From Thermus tengchongensis (GTDB taxonomy: Bacteria > Deinococcota > Deinococci > Deinococcales > Thermaceae): a DNA stretch of 64,000 bases. Where the stretch lies: the NCBI RefSeq assembly GCF_021462405.1, contig NZ_JAKEDU010000002.1, positions 186,001 to 250,000 of the forward strand. Reading direction: 5' to 3'. The position numbers and the translations under genes are program-made. The notes under the pieces are model-generated. The model was not told the DNA's origin, did no database searches, and saw only the letters and a program-made list of their open reading frames with translations. Positions 21,048-29,405 of this stretch are shown one piece after another; positions within the stretch are counted from its first letter, which is position 1, and each line of letters starts with the position of its first letter.

Positions 21048-21298
21048 CCTTCCCTAAGGGCGCGCACGTACCCCACCGCGTCGTGCCCTGTGGCCCTTCC
21101 CAAGGCCTCGGCCTCCTTGGGGTAAGCCTGGAGAAGCGCCTGCAACAGCTCCCGCACGGGGGGGCGCACGGGGCGCAGGCGGATTTCCCCCTCCACCACC
21201 TCCACCTGAAGCTTTTCCCCGGGGCGCAAGCCCAGGGCCCGGCGCACCTCGGCGGGCAGGGTGATCTGGTACTTGGGGCTAAGGGTGACCGTGGCCAT
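21044..21298 (-). CDS. AbrB/MazE-type antitoxin
   Basis: 84 residues. N-terminal SpoVT-AbrB swapped-hairpin domain (VTLSPKYQITLPAEVRRALGL, GEKLQVEVVEGEIRLRP), then a helical tail that would wrap the PIN toxin. Directly upstream of the toxin and expected to repress its own promoter through the inverted repeat at 21309-21344. Confidence 0.85.
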   Translation of the reverse strand: MATVTLSPKYQITLPAEVRRALGLRPGEKLQVEVVEGEIRLRPVRPPVRELLQALLQAYPKEAEALGRATGHDAVGYVRALREG

Positions 21299-21304
21299 GC
21301 CTTT

Positions 21305-21344
21305 AGCTTAGCGCAAATCGCCAAGCGCTTTTTGCTTTGCGCTA
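21305..21344 (-). promoter_or_regulatory. toxin-antitoxin promoter and palindromic operator
   Basis: -10 box TAAGCT (21310-21305) lies 6 bases before ATG 21298. A perfect inverted repeat TAGCGCAAA (21309-21317)/TTTGCGCTA (21336-21344) overlaps the -10 and spans the -35 region. Likely autorepression site; its far arm lies on the 3' end of the tldE-like gene. Confidence 0.65.
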
Positions 21345-22652
21345 GGTTCCGGCAAAGGAAAGCTCTGCCACCGCCACCACGGGGCTTCCGAAGGCGGCCC
21401 CCAGAACCTCCCATTCCAGCCTGTCCCCCAGGGCCTCCACCGCCTGAAGGAGCTCCAGGAGGTTCCCGCTCACCGCGAAGTTCTCCACCGCGTACCGCGC
21501 CGCCCCCTCCTCCACCCAAAGCCCCAGGGCCTGGAGGGAGAAGTCCAGGCTCACGGGGTTGGCCCCCGCGTGGAGGCCCATGAACTCGGTGATGAGCACC
21601 CCCTTCGTGAGGGCCAGGTTGCCCACGGGCTCCAGGTAGAGGTTGCTGGGGGCCACGTCCAGAGTGCCCCGGTAGCGGCGGTGGGCGTGGCCGGTGTTCT
21701 CCTGGCCCAGGGCCCGGGCGGTTTCCGCGTTGTGGAGGAAGGTCTTGAACACCCCCTTCTCGATCACCACCGTGCGCCTGGCCGGGGTGCCCTCGGCGTC
21801 GAAGGGGCGGGAGAGGAGGCCCCGCTCTAGGGTGGGGTCATCCACCAGGGTTACCAGGGGGCTGGCCACCTGCTCCCCGATCTTTCCCAGGAGGCGGCTT
21901 TTGCCTTCCAAGGCGTTTTTTCCGGAAAGCGCCTGGGCGAAGACCGCCAGGAGGCCCGCCATGGCCTTGGGCTCCAGGTAGGCCCGGTAGCGGCCCGTGG
22001 GAAGGGGCCTGGCGTTCAGGAGCCTAGCCGTCCTCTCCCGGATCTCCAAGGCAGTGCGGCCGGGGTCCAGGGCGTGGAACTCCTTGGCCAGGCGGAAGTC
22101 CCAGCCCTGCTTGAGGCTTGCTCCTTCCCCCATCACCAGGCTTCCCCCCATTCCGGCGAGGCCCGTGCGGAAGGCCCCCTCGGCCCCTTGGGTGCTGGCC
22201 AGGGCCACCCGCACCTCCCGCTCCTGGTAGCCCCCCATGAGGACGCTACGGGTACGGGGGTCTTCCCGGAGGGTCCTTTCCAAGGCCAAGGCCGCCTCCT
22301 TCTTGGCCTCGAGGGGGGCGGAAAGCCCCTCCCCCAGGAGGTCGTGGCTTCCTAAGGGCCGCCCCTCCGGTAGGAAGCCTTCTTTGCCCGAGAGGAGGGC
22401 GTTGTCCCTGGCTTCGGCCAGGGCCCACTCCAGGGCGGCCTCGGAGAGCTCCTCGGTGTAGGCGTAGCCCACCTTCCCCCCGGCCACCACCCGCAGGCCG
22501 ATGCCCCCTTGCCTGGCCTCCTTGATCTCCTCCAGCACGCCTTGCCGGGCCCTTAGGGAGAGCTCCCGTTCCTCCTGGAAGAGGACCTCGGCCTGGAGGC
22601 CCAGCTCCCTCGCCCGCCGCAAAAGGTAGCCCTTCGCTTCCTCCAGGGTCAT
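21342..22652 (-). CDS. TldE/PmbA-type metalloprotease partner subunit
   Basis: 436 residues. Paralogue of TldD without the HExxxH zinc motif, as expected of TldE/PmbA. Family elements include the N-terminal LSLRARQGVLEEIKEARQGGIGLRV segment and, near the C-terminus, GVLITEFMGLHAGANPVSLDFS. In E. coli TldD/TldE form a heterodimeric peptidase that processes microcin precursors and degrades unfolded peptides. ATGA overlap with tldD. Confidence 0.9.
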   Translation of the reverse strand: MTLEEAKGYLLRRARELGLQAEVLFQEERELSLRARQGVLEEIKEARQGGIGLRVVAGGKVGYAYTEELSEAALEWALAEARDNALLSGKEGFLPEGRPLGSHDLLGEGLSAPLEAKKEAALALERTLREDPRTRSVLMGGYQEREVRVALASTQGAEGAFRTGLAGMGGSLVMGEGASLKQGWDFRLAKEFHALDPGRTALEIRERTARLLNARPLPTGRYRAYLEPKAMAGLLAVFAQALSGKNALEGKSRLLGKIGEQVASPLVTLVDDPTLERGLLSRPFDAEGTPARRTVVIEKGVFKTFLHNAETARALGQENTGHAHRRYRGTLDVAPSNLYLEPVGNLALTKGVLITEFMGLHAGANPVSLDFSLQALGLWVEEGAARYAVENFAVSGNLLELLQAVEALGDRLEWEVLGAAFGSPVVAVAELSFAGT

Positions 22653-24043
22653 GCCCTACCCCCCACCACGATCTCCGAGACCAGCACGTGGGGCTGGCCC
22701 ACCTCCACGGGCACCATTCCCGAGAGGCTTCCGCACATCCCGGGGGCGTTTTCCCAGTCCTTCGCCACCGCCACCACCTTCCGGATGGTCTCTGGGCCCT
22801 TGCCCACCAGCATGGCCCCCCGCACCGGCTCCTCGATGCGCCCCTTGCGGATGAGGTACCCTTCCTGCACGGCGAAGTTGTACTCGCCCGAGCCCGGCTT
22901 CACCTGGCCGCCCCCCATCTCCTTGGCGTAGAGGCCGAACTCCACGCTGGCGATGAGGTCCTCCACCTCCCGGTCCCCTGGGGCGATGAAGGTGTTGCGC
23001 ATGCGGGAGGTGGGGGCGAAGGTGTAGTCCTGGCGCCGGCCCGAGCCCGTCATGGGGTAGCCGGTGAGGAGGTGGCCCAGGCGGTCCACCATGTAGCTTT
23101 TGAGGATGCCCCTTTCGATGAGCACCGTGCGCTCCGTGGGGCGGCCCTCGTCGTCCACCTCCGTGGAGCCCCAGGCGTGGGGAAGGGTGCCGTCGTCGAT
23201 GTAGGTGACCGCGGGGCTGGCCACCTCCTCCCCCAGCCGGTCCGCGAGGACGCTGGCCTTCTTGGCCACGCTGGTGGTCTCCAAGAGGTGGCCCAGGGCC
23301 TCGTGGAAGATGACCCCGCCGAAGCCGTTTCCCACCACCACGGGCATGGTGCCTGCGGGGGCGGGCTTGGCCCGGAGGTTGGTGAGGGCCTGGCGGGCGG
23401 CCTTGGCCCCCACCTCCCCTGGCGGGTAGAGCTGGAAGAGCTCCAGGCCCACGCTCTTGCCGGGGGCGGCCACCCCGGTCTGCACCTCGGCGCCCTCCTG
23501 GGCCACCGCCAGCACGAAAAGCCGGGTGCGGACCCTTTTTTCCTCGGCCCAGGTGCCCTCCGTGTTGGCGATCAGGACTTCCTGCTCCCATTCCTGGAGG
23601 CTGGCTTCCACCTGCTTGATTTCCGGGGAGATCCGGGCCCCGGCCTCAGCCTCCAGGAGCCTTTCCAGGCGGAAGCGCTTGTCCTTCTCCGAAAGGGGCA
23701 CCTTGGGGGTGTGGAGGCCCTGGGGGAGGGTTTTGCGGAAGTCCAGGCCCCCGGCCCCCCGGGCGTCCACCCGCCCCAGGGCCCCTTTGGCCCGGAGGAG
23801 GGTTTCCAGGGCCTCCAGGAGCCCTTCTTGGGTGAGGTCGTTGGTGTAGGCGTAGACCACCTCGGTGCCGAAGAAGAGCCTGATCCCCGCCCCGTAGTCC
23901 AGGCCGGAGATGGCCTCCTCCAGCTTGCCCGAGCGCACGGTCATCCGCCGCCTTTTGGAGCGTTCGGCGTAGACCTCGGCGAAGTCGGCCCCGCCCTGGA
24001 GGGCCCTCCGCAGCACGGCTTCCACCAGTTCCGGCTGTAGCAT
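22649..24043 (-). CDS. tldD: TldD metalloprotease catalytic subunit
   Basis: 464 residues. Carries the zinc motif HEALGH (HExxxH) after VGNGFGGVIF, and GSGRRQDYTFAPTSRMRNTFI, a strongly conserved TldD segment. Probable heterodimer with the coupled downstream TldE-like protein. No bacteriocin precursor or RiPP gene is visible nearby, so a housekeeping peptidase role is likelier here. Confidence 0.92.
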   Translation of the reverse strand: MLQPELVEAVLRRALQGGADFAEVYAERSKRRRMTVRSGKLEEAISGLDYGAGIRLFFGTEVVYAYTNDLTQEGLLEALETLLRAKGALGRVDARGAGGLDFRKTLPQGLHTPKVPLSEKDKRFRLERLLEAEAGARISPEIKQVEASLQEWEQEVLIANTEGTWAEEKRVRTRLFVLAVAQEGAEVQTGVAAPGKSVGLELFQLYPPGEVGAKAARQALTNLRAKPAPAGTMPVVVGNGFGGVIFHEALGHLLETTSVAKKASVLADRLGEEVASPAVTYIDDGTLPHAWGSTEVDDEGRPTERTVLIERGILKSYMVDRLGHLLTGYPMTGSGRRQDYTFAPTSRMRNTFIAPGDREVEDLIASVEFGLYAKEMGGGQVKPGSGEYNFAVQEGYLIRKGRIEEPVRGAMLVGKGPETIRKVVAVAKDWENAPGMCGSLSGMVPVEVGQPHVLVSEIVVGGRA

Positions 24044-24049
24044 GGGGGC

Positions 24050-24055
24050 ATTCTA
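24050..24055 (-). promoter_or_regulatory. -10 box of tldD (leaderless)
   Basis: TAGAAT on the minus strand, 6 bases before ATG 24043; no Shine-Dalgarno sequence. Confidence 0.55.
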
Positions 24056-24074
24056 CCGGGGCCTGACCGCCCGG

Positions 24075-24983
24075 TCAATGGCGGAGGGCCAGGAGGTGGA
24101 AGACCGCCCCCTCCAGGGCCAGCCAGGGGTCCTTGCCCGCCTTGGCCCGCGTTTCCGCCCCGATCAGCACCTCCAGAGCCCTTCGCAGCTCTCCCTGGTC
24201 CAGGGTTCGCGCCAGCTCCAGGGCCTTCCTGGCCGCGTAGGGGTGGGCCTCGAGGCGGGCGAGGTCCTCCTCCTTGGGCCTGGGGTTTTCCCTGAGGAGC
24301 ATCCAGGCCCGGGCCAGGAGGCCAAACTGCCAGGCGAAGGCCCCAAGGAGCTTCAAAGGCTCTTCCCCTTCCTCCCGAAGCCGCTTCAGGCGGCGGAAGG
24401 CCTCCTTGGCGTCCCCCTCCAGCACCGCCCGCACCAGGTCAAAGCCGCTTACGGGGGGCCTCAGGGCCACCACTCGTTCCACCTTCTCCAGGGTGAGGGG
24501 CGGGGAGAGGAGGGCGAGCTTCTCCAGCTCGCGCTCCAGGGCCTCAAGATAGCCTCCCGGCTGACCGAGGTCCCCCTCCAAGGAGGCCAGGTACTGGACC
24601 ACCCCCGCGGGGAGCTTGAGCCCCAGGCGTTTGGCCCGGTTTTCCAGGTGCCGGAGGAGGTCCTTCCCCTTGGGGGTGGGGAAGTCCCGCCTTTCCCGGG
24701 TGCGGTAGAAGGCGGCCCGGGCGGTGGTGGGCTTGGGGTCCAGGAGGAGGACGGGGACCTCCTCGGGAACGCCCTCCAAGAGGGGCTTCAGGGCCTTCCA
24801 CTCCCCATCGCCCACCTCCCTCAGGTCCAGCATGGCCCCTCCTCCCCCGAAAAGCCCGGGGCTTAGGGCCTCGGCCAGGGCCTCCGGGGTGGGCTCCGTG
24901 AAGCGGGTGAGGCCCTGGAGCCTGGCCTCTTGCAGGAGGGCCTCCCGGGCCAAAAAGGGGTCGCCGGTGAAGGCGATGACCAT
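24075..24983 (-). CDS. holA: DNA polymerase III delta subunit (clamp-loader wrench)
   Basis: 302 residues. Degenerate AAA+ fold: MVIAFTGDPFLAREALLQEA at the start, the mid-section QYLASLEGDLGQPGGYLEALERELEKLALL, and the C-terminal lid and collar with LKLLGAFAWQFGLLARAWML. No Walker A, as expected of delta. Opens the beta clamp within the clamp loader. It starts 15 bases after the acyl-CoA dehydrogenase stop. Confidence 0.85.
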   Translation of the reverse strand: MVIAFTGDPFLAREALLQEARLQGLTRFTEPTPEALAEALSPGLFGGGGAMLDLREVGDGEWKALKPLLEGVPEEVPVLLLDPKPTTARAAFYRTRERRDFPTPKGKDLLRHLENRAKRLGLKLPAGVVQYLASLEGDLGQPGGYLEALERELEKLALLSPPLTLEKVERVVALRPPVSGFDLVRAVLEGDAKEAFRRLKRLREEGEEPLKLLGAFAWQFGLLARAWMLLRENPRPKEEDLARLEAHPYAARKALELARTLDQGELRRALEVLIGAETRAKAGKDPWLALEGAVFHLLALRH

Positions 24984-24998
24984 GGGGGCCGCTTCCCG

Positions 24999-26156
24999 CT
25001 AAAGGGCGTTCAGCCCCGTGGCCTCCCGCCCCAGGACCAGGGTGTGGATGTCGTGGGTGCCCTCGTAGGTGTAGACGGTTTCCAGGTTCAGCATGTGGCG
25101 GATGGCGTGGTACTCCAGGGTGATGCCGCTGCCCCCCAGGATGTCCCGGGCCAGGCGGGCGGCTTTTAGGGCCTTCCACACGTTCTGCCGCTTGGCTAGG
25201 GAAACCTGGGCGGGCTTGAGCTGGCCTTCATCCTTGAGCCGGGCGAGCCGCCAAGCGAGGAGGAGGCCCTCGGTGTGGTCGGCGAGCATCTCCGCCAGCT
25301 TGGCCTGCACCAGCTGCTTCTTGGCGATGGGCTCGCCGAAGGTGGAGCGGCTCTTGGCGAACTCCACCGCCTCGGTGTAGACGGCCTCCAAGGCCCCCAG
25401 GACCCCCCAGGCGATGCCGAAGCGGGCCTGGGTGAGGCAGGAGAGGGGGGCTTTTAGGCCTTCCGCCTTGGGCAGGCGCAGGGCCTCGGGCACCCGCACC
25501 TCCTCCAGGATGAGCTCGCTGGTGACCGAGGCCCTTAGGCTCATCTTGTGCTTCACCTCCCGGGCCTGGAAGCCCGGGGTGTCGGTGGGGACGATGAAGC
25601 CCAGAACCTGCCCCTCCTCGTCCTTGGCCCAAACGATGGCGATCTGGGCCAGGTTGCCGTTGGTGATCCACATCTTGGTGCCGTTTAGGACCCAGGTGTC
25701 CCCCTCCCGGCGGGCCTTGGTCTTCATGTTGCCGTAGGGGTCTGAGCCCCCGTCGGGCTCGGTGAGGCCGAAGCACCCCACCATCTCCCCCCGGGCCAGC
25801 TTGGGCAGGAACTCCCGCTTCTGCTCCTCGCTGCCAAAGGCGTAGATGGGGTACATGACCAAGGAGCTCTGCACGCTCACGAAGCTCCTGAGCCCCGAGT
25901 CCACCCGTTCCAGCTCGTAGGCGATGAGGCCGTAGGCGGCGCTGGAAACCCCTGCCCCCCCGTACTCCGGGGGCAGGGTGGGGCCTAGGAAGCCCAGCTC
26001 GGCGAACCTGGGGATGAGGTGGGTGGGGAAGACCCCTTCCTCCCACCACTCCCGGATATAGGGCAGGGCCTCCTTTTCCAGGAAGCGGCGGGCGGCCTTC
26101 CTAATCTCCTTCTCCTCCGGGGTGAGGAGGTCTTCTATGGCGTAGAAGTCCAGCAT
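24999..26156 (-). CDS. acyl-CoA dehydrogenase, glutaryl-CoA dehydrogenase-like
   Basis: 385 residues. Family signatures CFGLTEPDGGSDP (FAD/substrate) and the C-terminal QVFGGSG-equivalent RDILGGSGITLEYHAIRHMLNLETVYTYEGTHDIH, with the catalytic Glu in YEGTHDIHTLVLGREATG. That tail and LPPEYGGAGVSSAAYGLIAYELERVDSGLRS are typical of glutaryl-CoA dehydrogenases, which oxidise and decarboxylate glutaryl-CoA in lysine/tryptophan breakdown. GAGGTG lies before the ATG. Confidence 0.88.
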   Translation of the reverse strand: MLDFYAIEDLLTPEEKEIRKAARRFLEKEALPYIREWWEEGVFPTHLIPRFAELGFLGPTLPPEYGGAGVSSAAYGLIAYELERVDSGLRSFVSVQSSLVMYPIYAFGSEEQKREFLPKLARGEMVGCFGLTEPDGGSDPYGNMKTKARREGDTWVLNGTKMWITNGNLAQIAIVWAKDEEGQVLGFIVPTDTPGFQAREVKHKMSLRASVTSELILEEVRVPEALRLPKAEGLKAPLSCLTQARFGIAWGVLGALEAVYTEAVEFAKSRSTFGEPIAKKQLVQAKLAEMLADHTEGLLLAWRLARLKDEGQLKPAQVSLAKRQNVWKALKAARLARDILGGSGITLEYHAIRHMLNLETVYTYEGTHDIHTLVLGREATGLNAL

Positions 26157-26193
26157 GGGGCACCTCGGGTACCAGTCTACCCTGCCCCAGGGT

Positions 26194-26221
26194 CCCCACC
26201 GCGGCCTTGGGCGCGGTGGGG
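26194..26221 (-). terminator. GC-rich hairpin after the HMA-fold gene
   Basis: A perfect 10-bp stem CCCCACCGCG/CGCGGTGGGG (26194-26203 with 26212-26221). No T tract follows on the minus strand, so termination efficiency is uncertain. Confidence 0.45.
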
Positions 26222-26224
26222 CCT

Positions 26225-26434
26225 TTAGAGCATGCCCGCTAGGAAGCCCTCCTCCCGGATGGTGCGGATGAGGTCCATGACCGTGAGGGCCTGGGGATCG
26301 TACTCCACCAGGAGCTGGGCGGGGCCGGTGGCCTGGGCGGTCTGCACCCCTTCCAGGCCCCTTAGGGCGGCCAGGATCCGCTCCATCCCCTCCGGGGTGG
26401 GTTCCCCCCGGATGCCGATCATCACGCGGTTCAT
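26225..26434 (-). CDS. small ferredoxin-like (HMA-fold) protein lacking the CxxC metal motif
   Basis: 69 residues. The beta-alpha-beta-beta-alpha-beta pattern of a heavy-metal-associated domain is visible (VMIGIRGEPTPEGMERILAALRGLEGVQTAQ, then LLVEYDPQALTVMDLIRTIREEGF). The metal loop normally GMTCxxC is RGEPTPEG here, so copper-chaperone activity is unlikely. Function unknown. It has its own -10 box. Confidence 0.6.
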   Translation of the reverse strand: MNRVMIGIRGEPTPEGMERILAALRGLEGVQTAQATGPAQLLVEYDPQALTVMDLIRTIREEGFLAGML

Positions 26435-26438
26435 GCCC

Positions 26439-26864
26439 CTATTCTAAGACCCCCCGGGTCTCCCCCCGCGCTCCCCGGCTTCCCAGGACCCGCACCGCCA
26501 GGACCAGGGGGCCGATGGCGAAGCCCTGGGCCCTTAGGGCCTCGGCCAGCGCCTTGCGCTCGGGGTCCAGGTGCAGGGCCACCTCGTAGACCCCGGCATC
26601 GTAGGCGCTCTTCACCACCGCGGCCAGGAGGCCTTCCAAGGTGGCTTGGTCCTTGCCCTCGAGGCGGGTGATGAGGACCGTGGTGGCCTCCCCCTGCCAC
26701 ACCGCCTGGGCCAGGGCGAAGCCCATGGGCTCCTCCCCCTCCTCGGCCAGGAAGGAGTGGCCGGTGCGAGCGAAGTGGCGCACGGCGCCAAGGCTCAAGG
26801 GGCGGCTTCCCGCCACCCGGTTCAGGAGGTCCAGGTCCAGCTCGGTAAAGGGACGGAAGCGCAT
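26439..26864 (-). CDS. GNAT-like small protein (possibly DUF1999 family)
   Basis: 141 residues. Predicted alpha/beta fold of a compact acetyltransferase: MRFRPFTELDLDLLNRVA at the start, MGFALAQAVWQGEATTVLIT as the central strands, then LLAAVVKSAYDAGVYEVALHL and LAEALRAQGFAIGPLVLAVRVL. No clear acetyl-CoA R/Q-x-x-G-x-G/A loop can be seen, so activity is uncertain. The length matches a Thermus family of solved but unassigned structures (I recall DUF1999; to be confirmed). Confidence 0.6.
   Translation of the reverse strand: MRFRPFTELDLDLLNRVAGSRPLSLGAVRHFARTGHSFLAEEGEEPMGFALAQAVWQGEATTVLITRLEGKDQATLEGLLAAVVKSAYDAGVYEVALHLDPERKALAEALRAQGFAIGPLVLAVRVLGSRGARGETRGVLE
26441..26446 (-). promoter_or_regulatory. 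-10 box of the HMA-fold gene (leaderless)
   Basis: TAGAAT on the minus strand, 6 bases before ATG 26434; it adjoins the stop codon of the upstream gene. Confidence 0.5.
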
Positions 26865-26870
26865 GGGTCC

Positions 26871-26876
26871 ATTATC
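26871..26876 (-). promoter_or_regulatory. possible -10 box of the GNAT-like gene
   Basis: GATAAT on the minus strand, 6 bases before ATG 26864. It departs from TANNNT at the first position. Confidence 0.4.
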
Positions 26877-28206
26877 CCTCGGGGGCGGGCTGGCCTCGGG
26901 GGCGGAAGAGGAGGACCTCCAAAAGGAGCACCAGGGCCGCCAAAAGCGCCAGGAAGCGCCCGGCCCCCCCTGGGTTTTTGGGCAGGAAGCTGGCCTCCGG
27001 GGTGGGGAGGAGGGTTTCCCCGGGGGAAAGGAGGCCGCTGCGCACTTCCCGGTAAGGCTTGAGGAAGTTGTAGACCAGAAGGGGGAAGAGGGGCCGCTCC
27101 TGGACCGCCTCCAGGGGGGGCAGGTAAAGCCCTTTTTCCGTGAAGTAGAGGAGGCCCGCCCCCTCCTCCCCCTCCGCCAGGGCCTGCCAGGGGGCGGGGG
27201 GCCTGGGGGGCGGGGGGAGCTTCTCCCCCAGGAGGGCTACCCCTTCCAGGAGGGGGTGGGGGGCGGTGAGGAGGACGGGGGTGGGGGGGCCTCCGGTGGG
27301 GGCCAGGTAGAGGGTGGGGCGCTCCGGGGCTCCCTCCGGCACCCCGATCCGCACCCGCACCTCGGCCCCCGGCGCCGCCCCCAACAGGCGGAAGAGCCGT
27401 TCCAGGGCGGGGAGGGGAGGGTAGTCCACCCCCAGGCGGCGGAGGCCGAAGGCGGCCTCGTCGTCCAGGTCCAAGGCCCCTCCGTTCAGGAGGCGGGCGC
27501 TAAAGCTTGGGGGGAGGCCCTCGAGGCGGGCGAAGCCCCGGGGAGGCACCCTTACCTCCCGCACCTCCCCCGCCACCTCCACCCGGGCGGTGAGGGAGCG
27601 GCTGGCGCTATTCCCCAAGGCCAAAAACCCCTGGGCCACCGCCACGATACCCAGGTTCTCCTGGGGGGTGCCCACCCCTATATACCCCTCCACCCCGGGA
27701 GGGGCGGGGCCGTCGGTGGCCACCACCACCGGGGCCCTGAGGAGCCTGCGGCCCAGGGCGATGGCCGCCTCCAGGTCCGCCTCCCGGTCCTTGGCCTCCA
27801 TCTCCAAAAGCCTCCCCCGCAGGGCCACCCCGGGGGCGGGGCCAAAGGCCTGGGGCGTTTCCCCGGCCCGCACCAGGACCGCCTCCGGGGCCCGTTCCAG
27901 GAGGGGGAGGAGCCTCTCCTTGGCCAGGTCCAGCCGGGTCCTGGCCCCTTCCCGGGCGGCCATGCTGGCGGAGGCATCCACCACGAAGACCATGGGGGAG
28001 GGCCCCAGGGGAGGGTCCTCGAGGGCCAGGACCATCAAGGCGGCGGCCAGGAGAAGGAGGAAAAGCCTTAAGTCCAGCCAGGGCCGAAAGCGCTTCTTCC
28101 TGCCCCTCTGCCAAAGCCATACCCCGGCCCAGGGGCGCACCCTGGGCCTCTTCGCCCGGTAAAGGAGGTATACGAGGAGGAGCACCGGAAGGAGGAGCCA
28201 GAGCAT
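26872..28206 (-). CDS. membrane-anchored von Willebrand factor A domain protein (BatA-like)
   Basis: 444 residues from ATG 28206 (AAGGA upstream; an ATG 10 codons earlier lacks one). Membrane segments at about 2-17 and 40-60 and at the C-terminus. The VWA domain begins VFVVDASASM (MIDAS DxSxS) and includes VVVATDGPAPP. The BatA-type N-terminal arrangement is recognisable, but no MoxR ATPase or second Bat gene accompanies it in the window. Probably exposed on the periplasmic side; partner unknown. Confidence 0.75.
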   Translation of the reverse strand: MLWLLLPVLLLVYLLYRAKRPRVRPWAGVWLWQRGRKKRFRPWLDLRLFLLLLAAALMVLALEDPPLGPSPMVFVVDASASMAAREGARTRLDLAKERLLPLLERAPEAVLVRAGETPQAFGPAPGVALRGRLLEMEAKDREADLEAAIALGRRLLRAPVVVATDGPAPPGVEGYIGVGTPQENLGIVAVAQGFLALGNSASRSLTARVEVAGEVREVRVPPRGFARLEGLPPSFSARLLNGGALDLDDEAAFGLRRLGVDYPPLPALERLFRLLGAAPGAEVRVRIGVPEGAPERPTLYLAPTGGPPTPVLLTAPHPLLEGVALLGEKLPPPPRPPAPWQALAEGEEGAGLLYFTEKGLYLPPLEAVQERPLFPLLVYNFLKPYREVRSGLLSPGETLLPTPEASFLPKNPGGAGRFLALLAALVLLLEVLLFRPRGQPAPEG

Positions 28207-28277
28207 TGTCCTTAGCCTAGTCCGGTCCCTGGGCATCTGCTAGGGTAGGGGTGGCATGGGGCTTAGGCCGACGCCAG

Positions 28278-28405
28278 CCAAGGTGCCTTGGGAGTGCCCG
28301 GATACGACAGGGAAAGGGTATCGCCTGAGAGGGCAGCCCGGGTTACCTTTTTTGACGAGGGAAGTGGCGAATGCTTTCCTCTGGAGTGTCCTTGGAAAGG
28401 GGACA
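28278..28405 (+). ncRNA. candidate structured leader upstream of tsaD
   Basis: Successive helices: CCAAGG/CCTTGG (28278-28291); CCCGG (28297-28301) with CCGGG (28338-28342) enclosing a possible GATAC/GTATC; then TTTTTT at 28348-28353; GAGGGAAG (28357-28364)/CTTTCCTC (28374-28381); TGTCC (28387-28391)/GGACA (28401-28405). No known riboswitch consensus recognised. Confidence 0.35.
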
Positions 28406-28433
28406 GGGCTTTTTCCTGGCTGGAAGGATAGCC

Positions 28434-29405
28434 ATGTGGATTTTGGGCATAGACACCTCCTGCGACGACACCGGGGTGGGCCTGGTGCGGGATGGGGAAG
28501 TGGTGGTCAACCTGGTGGCGGGCCAGGTGGCCCTGCACGAGGCCTACGGCGGGGTGGTGCCGGAGCTGGCGAGCCGCGAGCACCTGAAGGTCCTCCGCCC
28601 CCTGGCGGAACGGGCCCTGGCCGAGGCGGGGATAGGGCCTAAGGACCTTTCCCTCATCGCCGCCACCCGGGGCCCTGGGCTCATCGGGGCCCTTTTGGTG
28701 GGCTACACCTTCGCCAAGGGCCTGGCCTGGGCCCTGGGGCGGCCCTTCTACGCGGTGCACCACCTCGAGGCCCACATCGCCGCCGCTTGGCCCGAGGGGC
28801 TAGAGCCTCCCTTCCTGGCCCTGGTGGCCTCGGGAGGGCACACCCACCTCTTTGAGGTTCGGGGCCTGGGAAAGTACCGCCTTCTGGGGGCCACCCGGGA
28901 CGACGCCGCTGGGGAGGCCTTTGACAAGGTGGCGAGGCTTCTGGGCCTGGGCTTTCCTGGGGGACCCGAGATCGAGCGCCTGGCCCAGGAAGCCAGGGAG
29001 AAAGTGCCCTTCCCCGTCCCCCTCAAGGACCAGAAGGGGTACGAGTTCAGCTTCTCCGGCCTAAAGACGAAGGCGGTGCAGCTGGTGGAGGCTGGGCATC
29101 CCGCTCCAGCCTTGGCCAGGGGGTTTCAGGAGGCGGCGGTGGAGCACCTGGCCCAGGTGGTCATCCGGGCTGCCCAGGACACGAGCCACAGGGTGCTTCT
29201 GGTAGCGGGAGGTGTGGCCGCCAACCGGGCCCTGCAGGCTCGCTTCCAGGAGGCGGGGCTTACCGTGTACTTTCCTCCCAAAGGCCTTTCCCAGGACAAC
29301 GGGGCCATGGTGGCCCTGGCGGCCTGGAGGCGCCACCAGGCGGGCTTTCCCCCAAGCCCCCTGTCGCTTGGGGCCACCGCCTACTGGCCCCTCGAGGAGG
29401 CTTAA
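28434..29405 (+). CDS. tsaD: tRNA N6-threonylcarbamoyltransferase subunit
   Basis: 323 residues. Transfers threonylcarbamoyl to A37 of ANN-decoding tRNAs. Starts WILGIDTSCDDTGVGLV (ASKHA phosphate loop); the metal motif HHLEAHIAA (HxExH) and SGGHTHL are present, followed by the C-terminal metal and nucleotide site VAGGVAANRAL...PPKGLSQDNGAMVA. ATG 28434 is chosen because GGAAGGA precedes it and the protein then starts at the usual point. Upstream is a 197-bp region with hairpins; secA follows. Confidence 0.95.
   Translation: MWILGIDTSCDDTGVGLVRDGEVVVNLVAGQVALHEAYGGVVPELASREHLKVLRPLAERALAEAGIGPKDLSLIAATRGPGLIGALLVGYTFAKGLAWALGRPFYAVHHLEAHIAAAWPEGLEPPFLALVASGGHTHLFEVRGLGKYRLLGATRDDAAGEAFDKVARLLGLGFPGGPEIERLAQEAREKVPFPVPLKDQKGYEFSFSGLKTKAVQLVEAGHPAPALARGFQEAAVEHLAQVVIRAAQDTSHRVLLVAGGVAANRALQARFQEAGLTVYFPPKGLSQDNGAMVALAAWRRHQAGFPPSPLSLGATAYWPLEEA

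Noticed and set aside
28278-28405. tsaD leader compared by eye with TPP, FMN, cobalamin, c-di-GMP, glycine, ZTP and SRP RNA consensus
   Set aside because: None of the conserved cores match, so it is reported only as a structured candidate.
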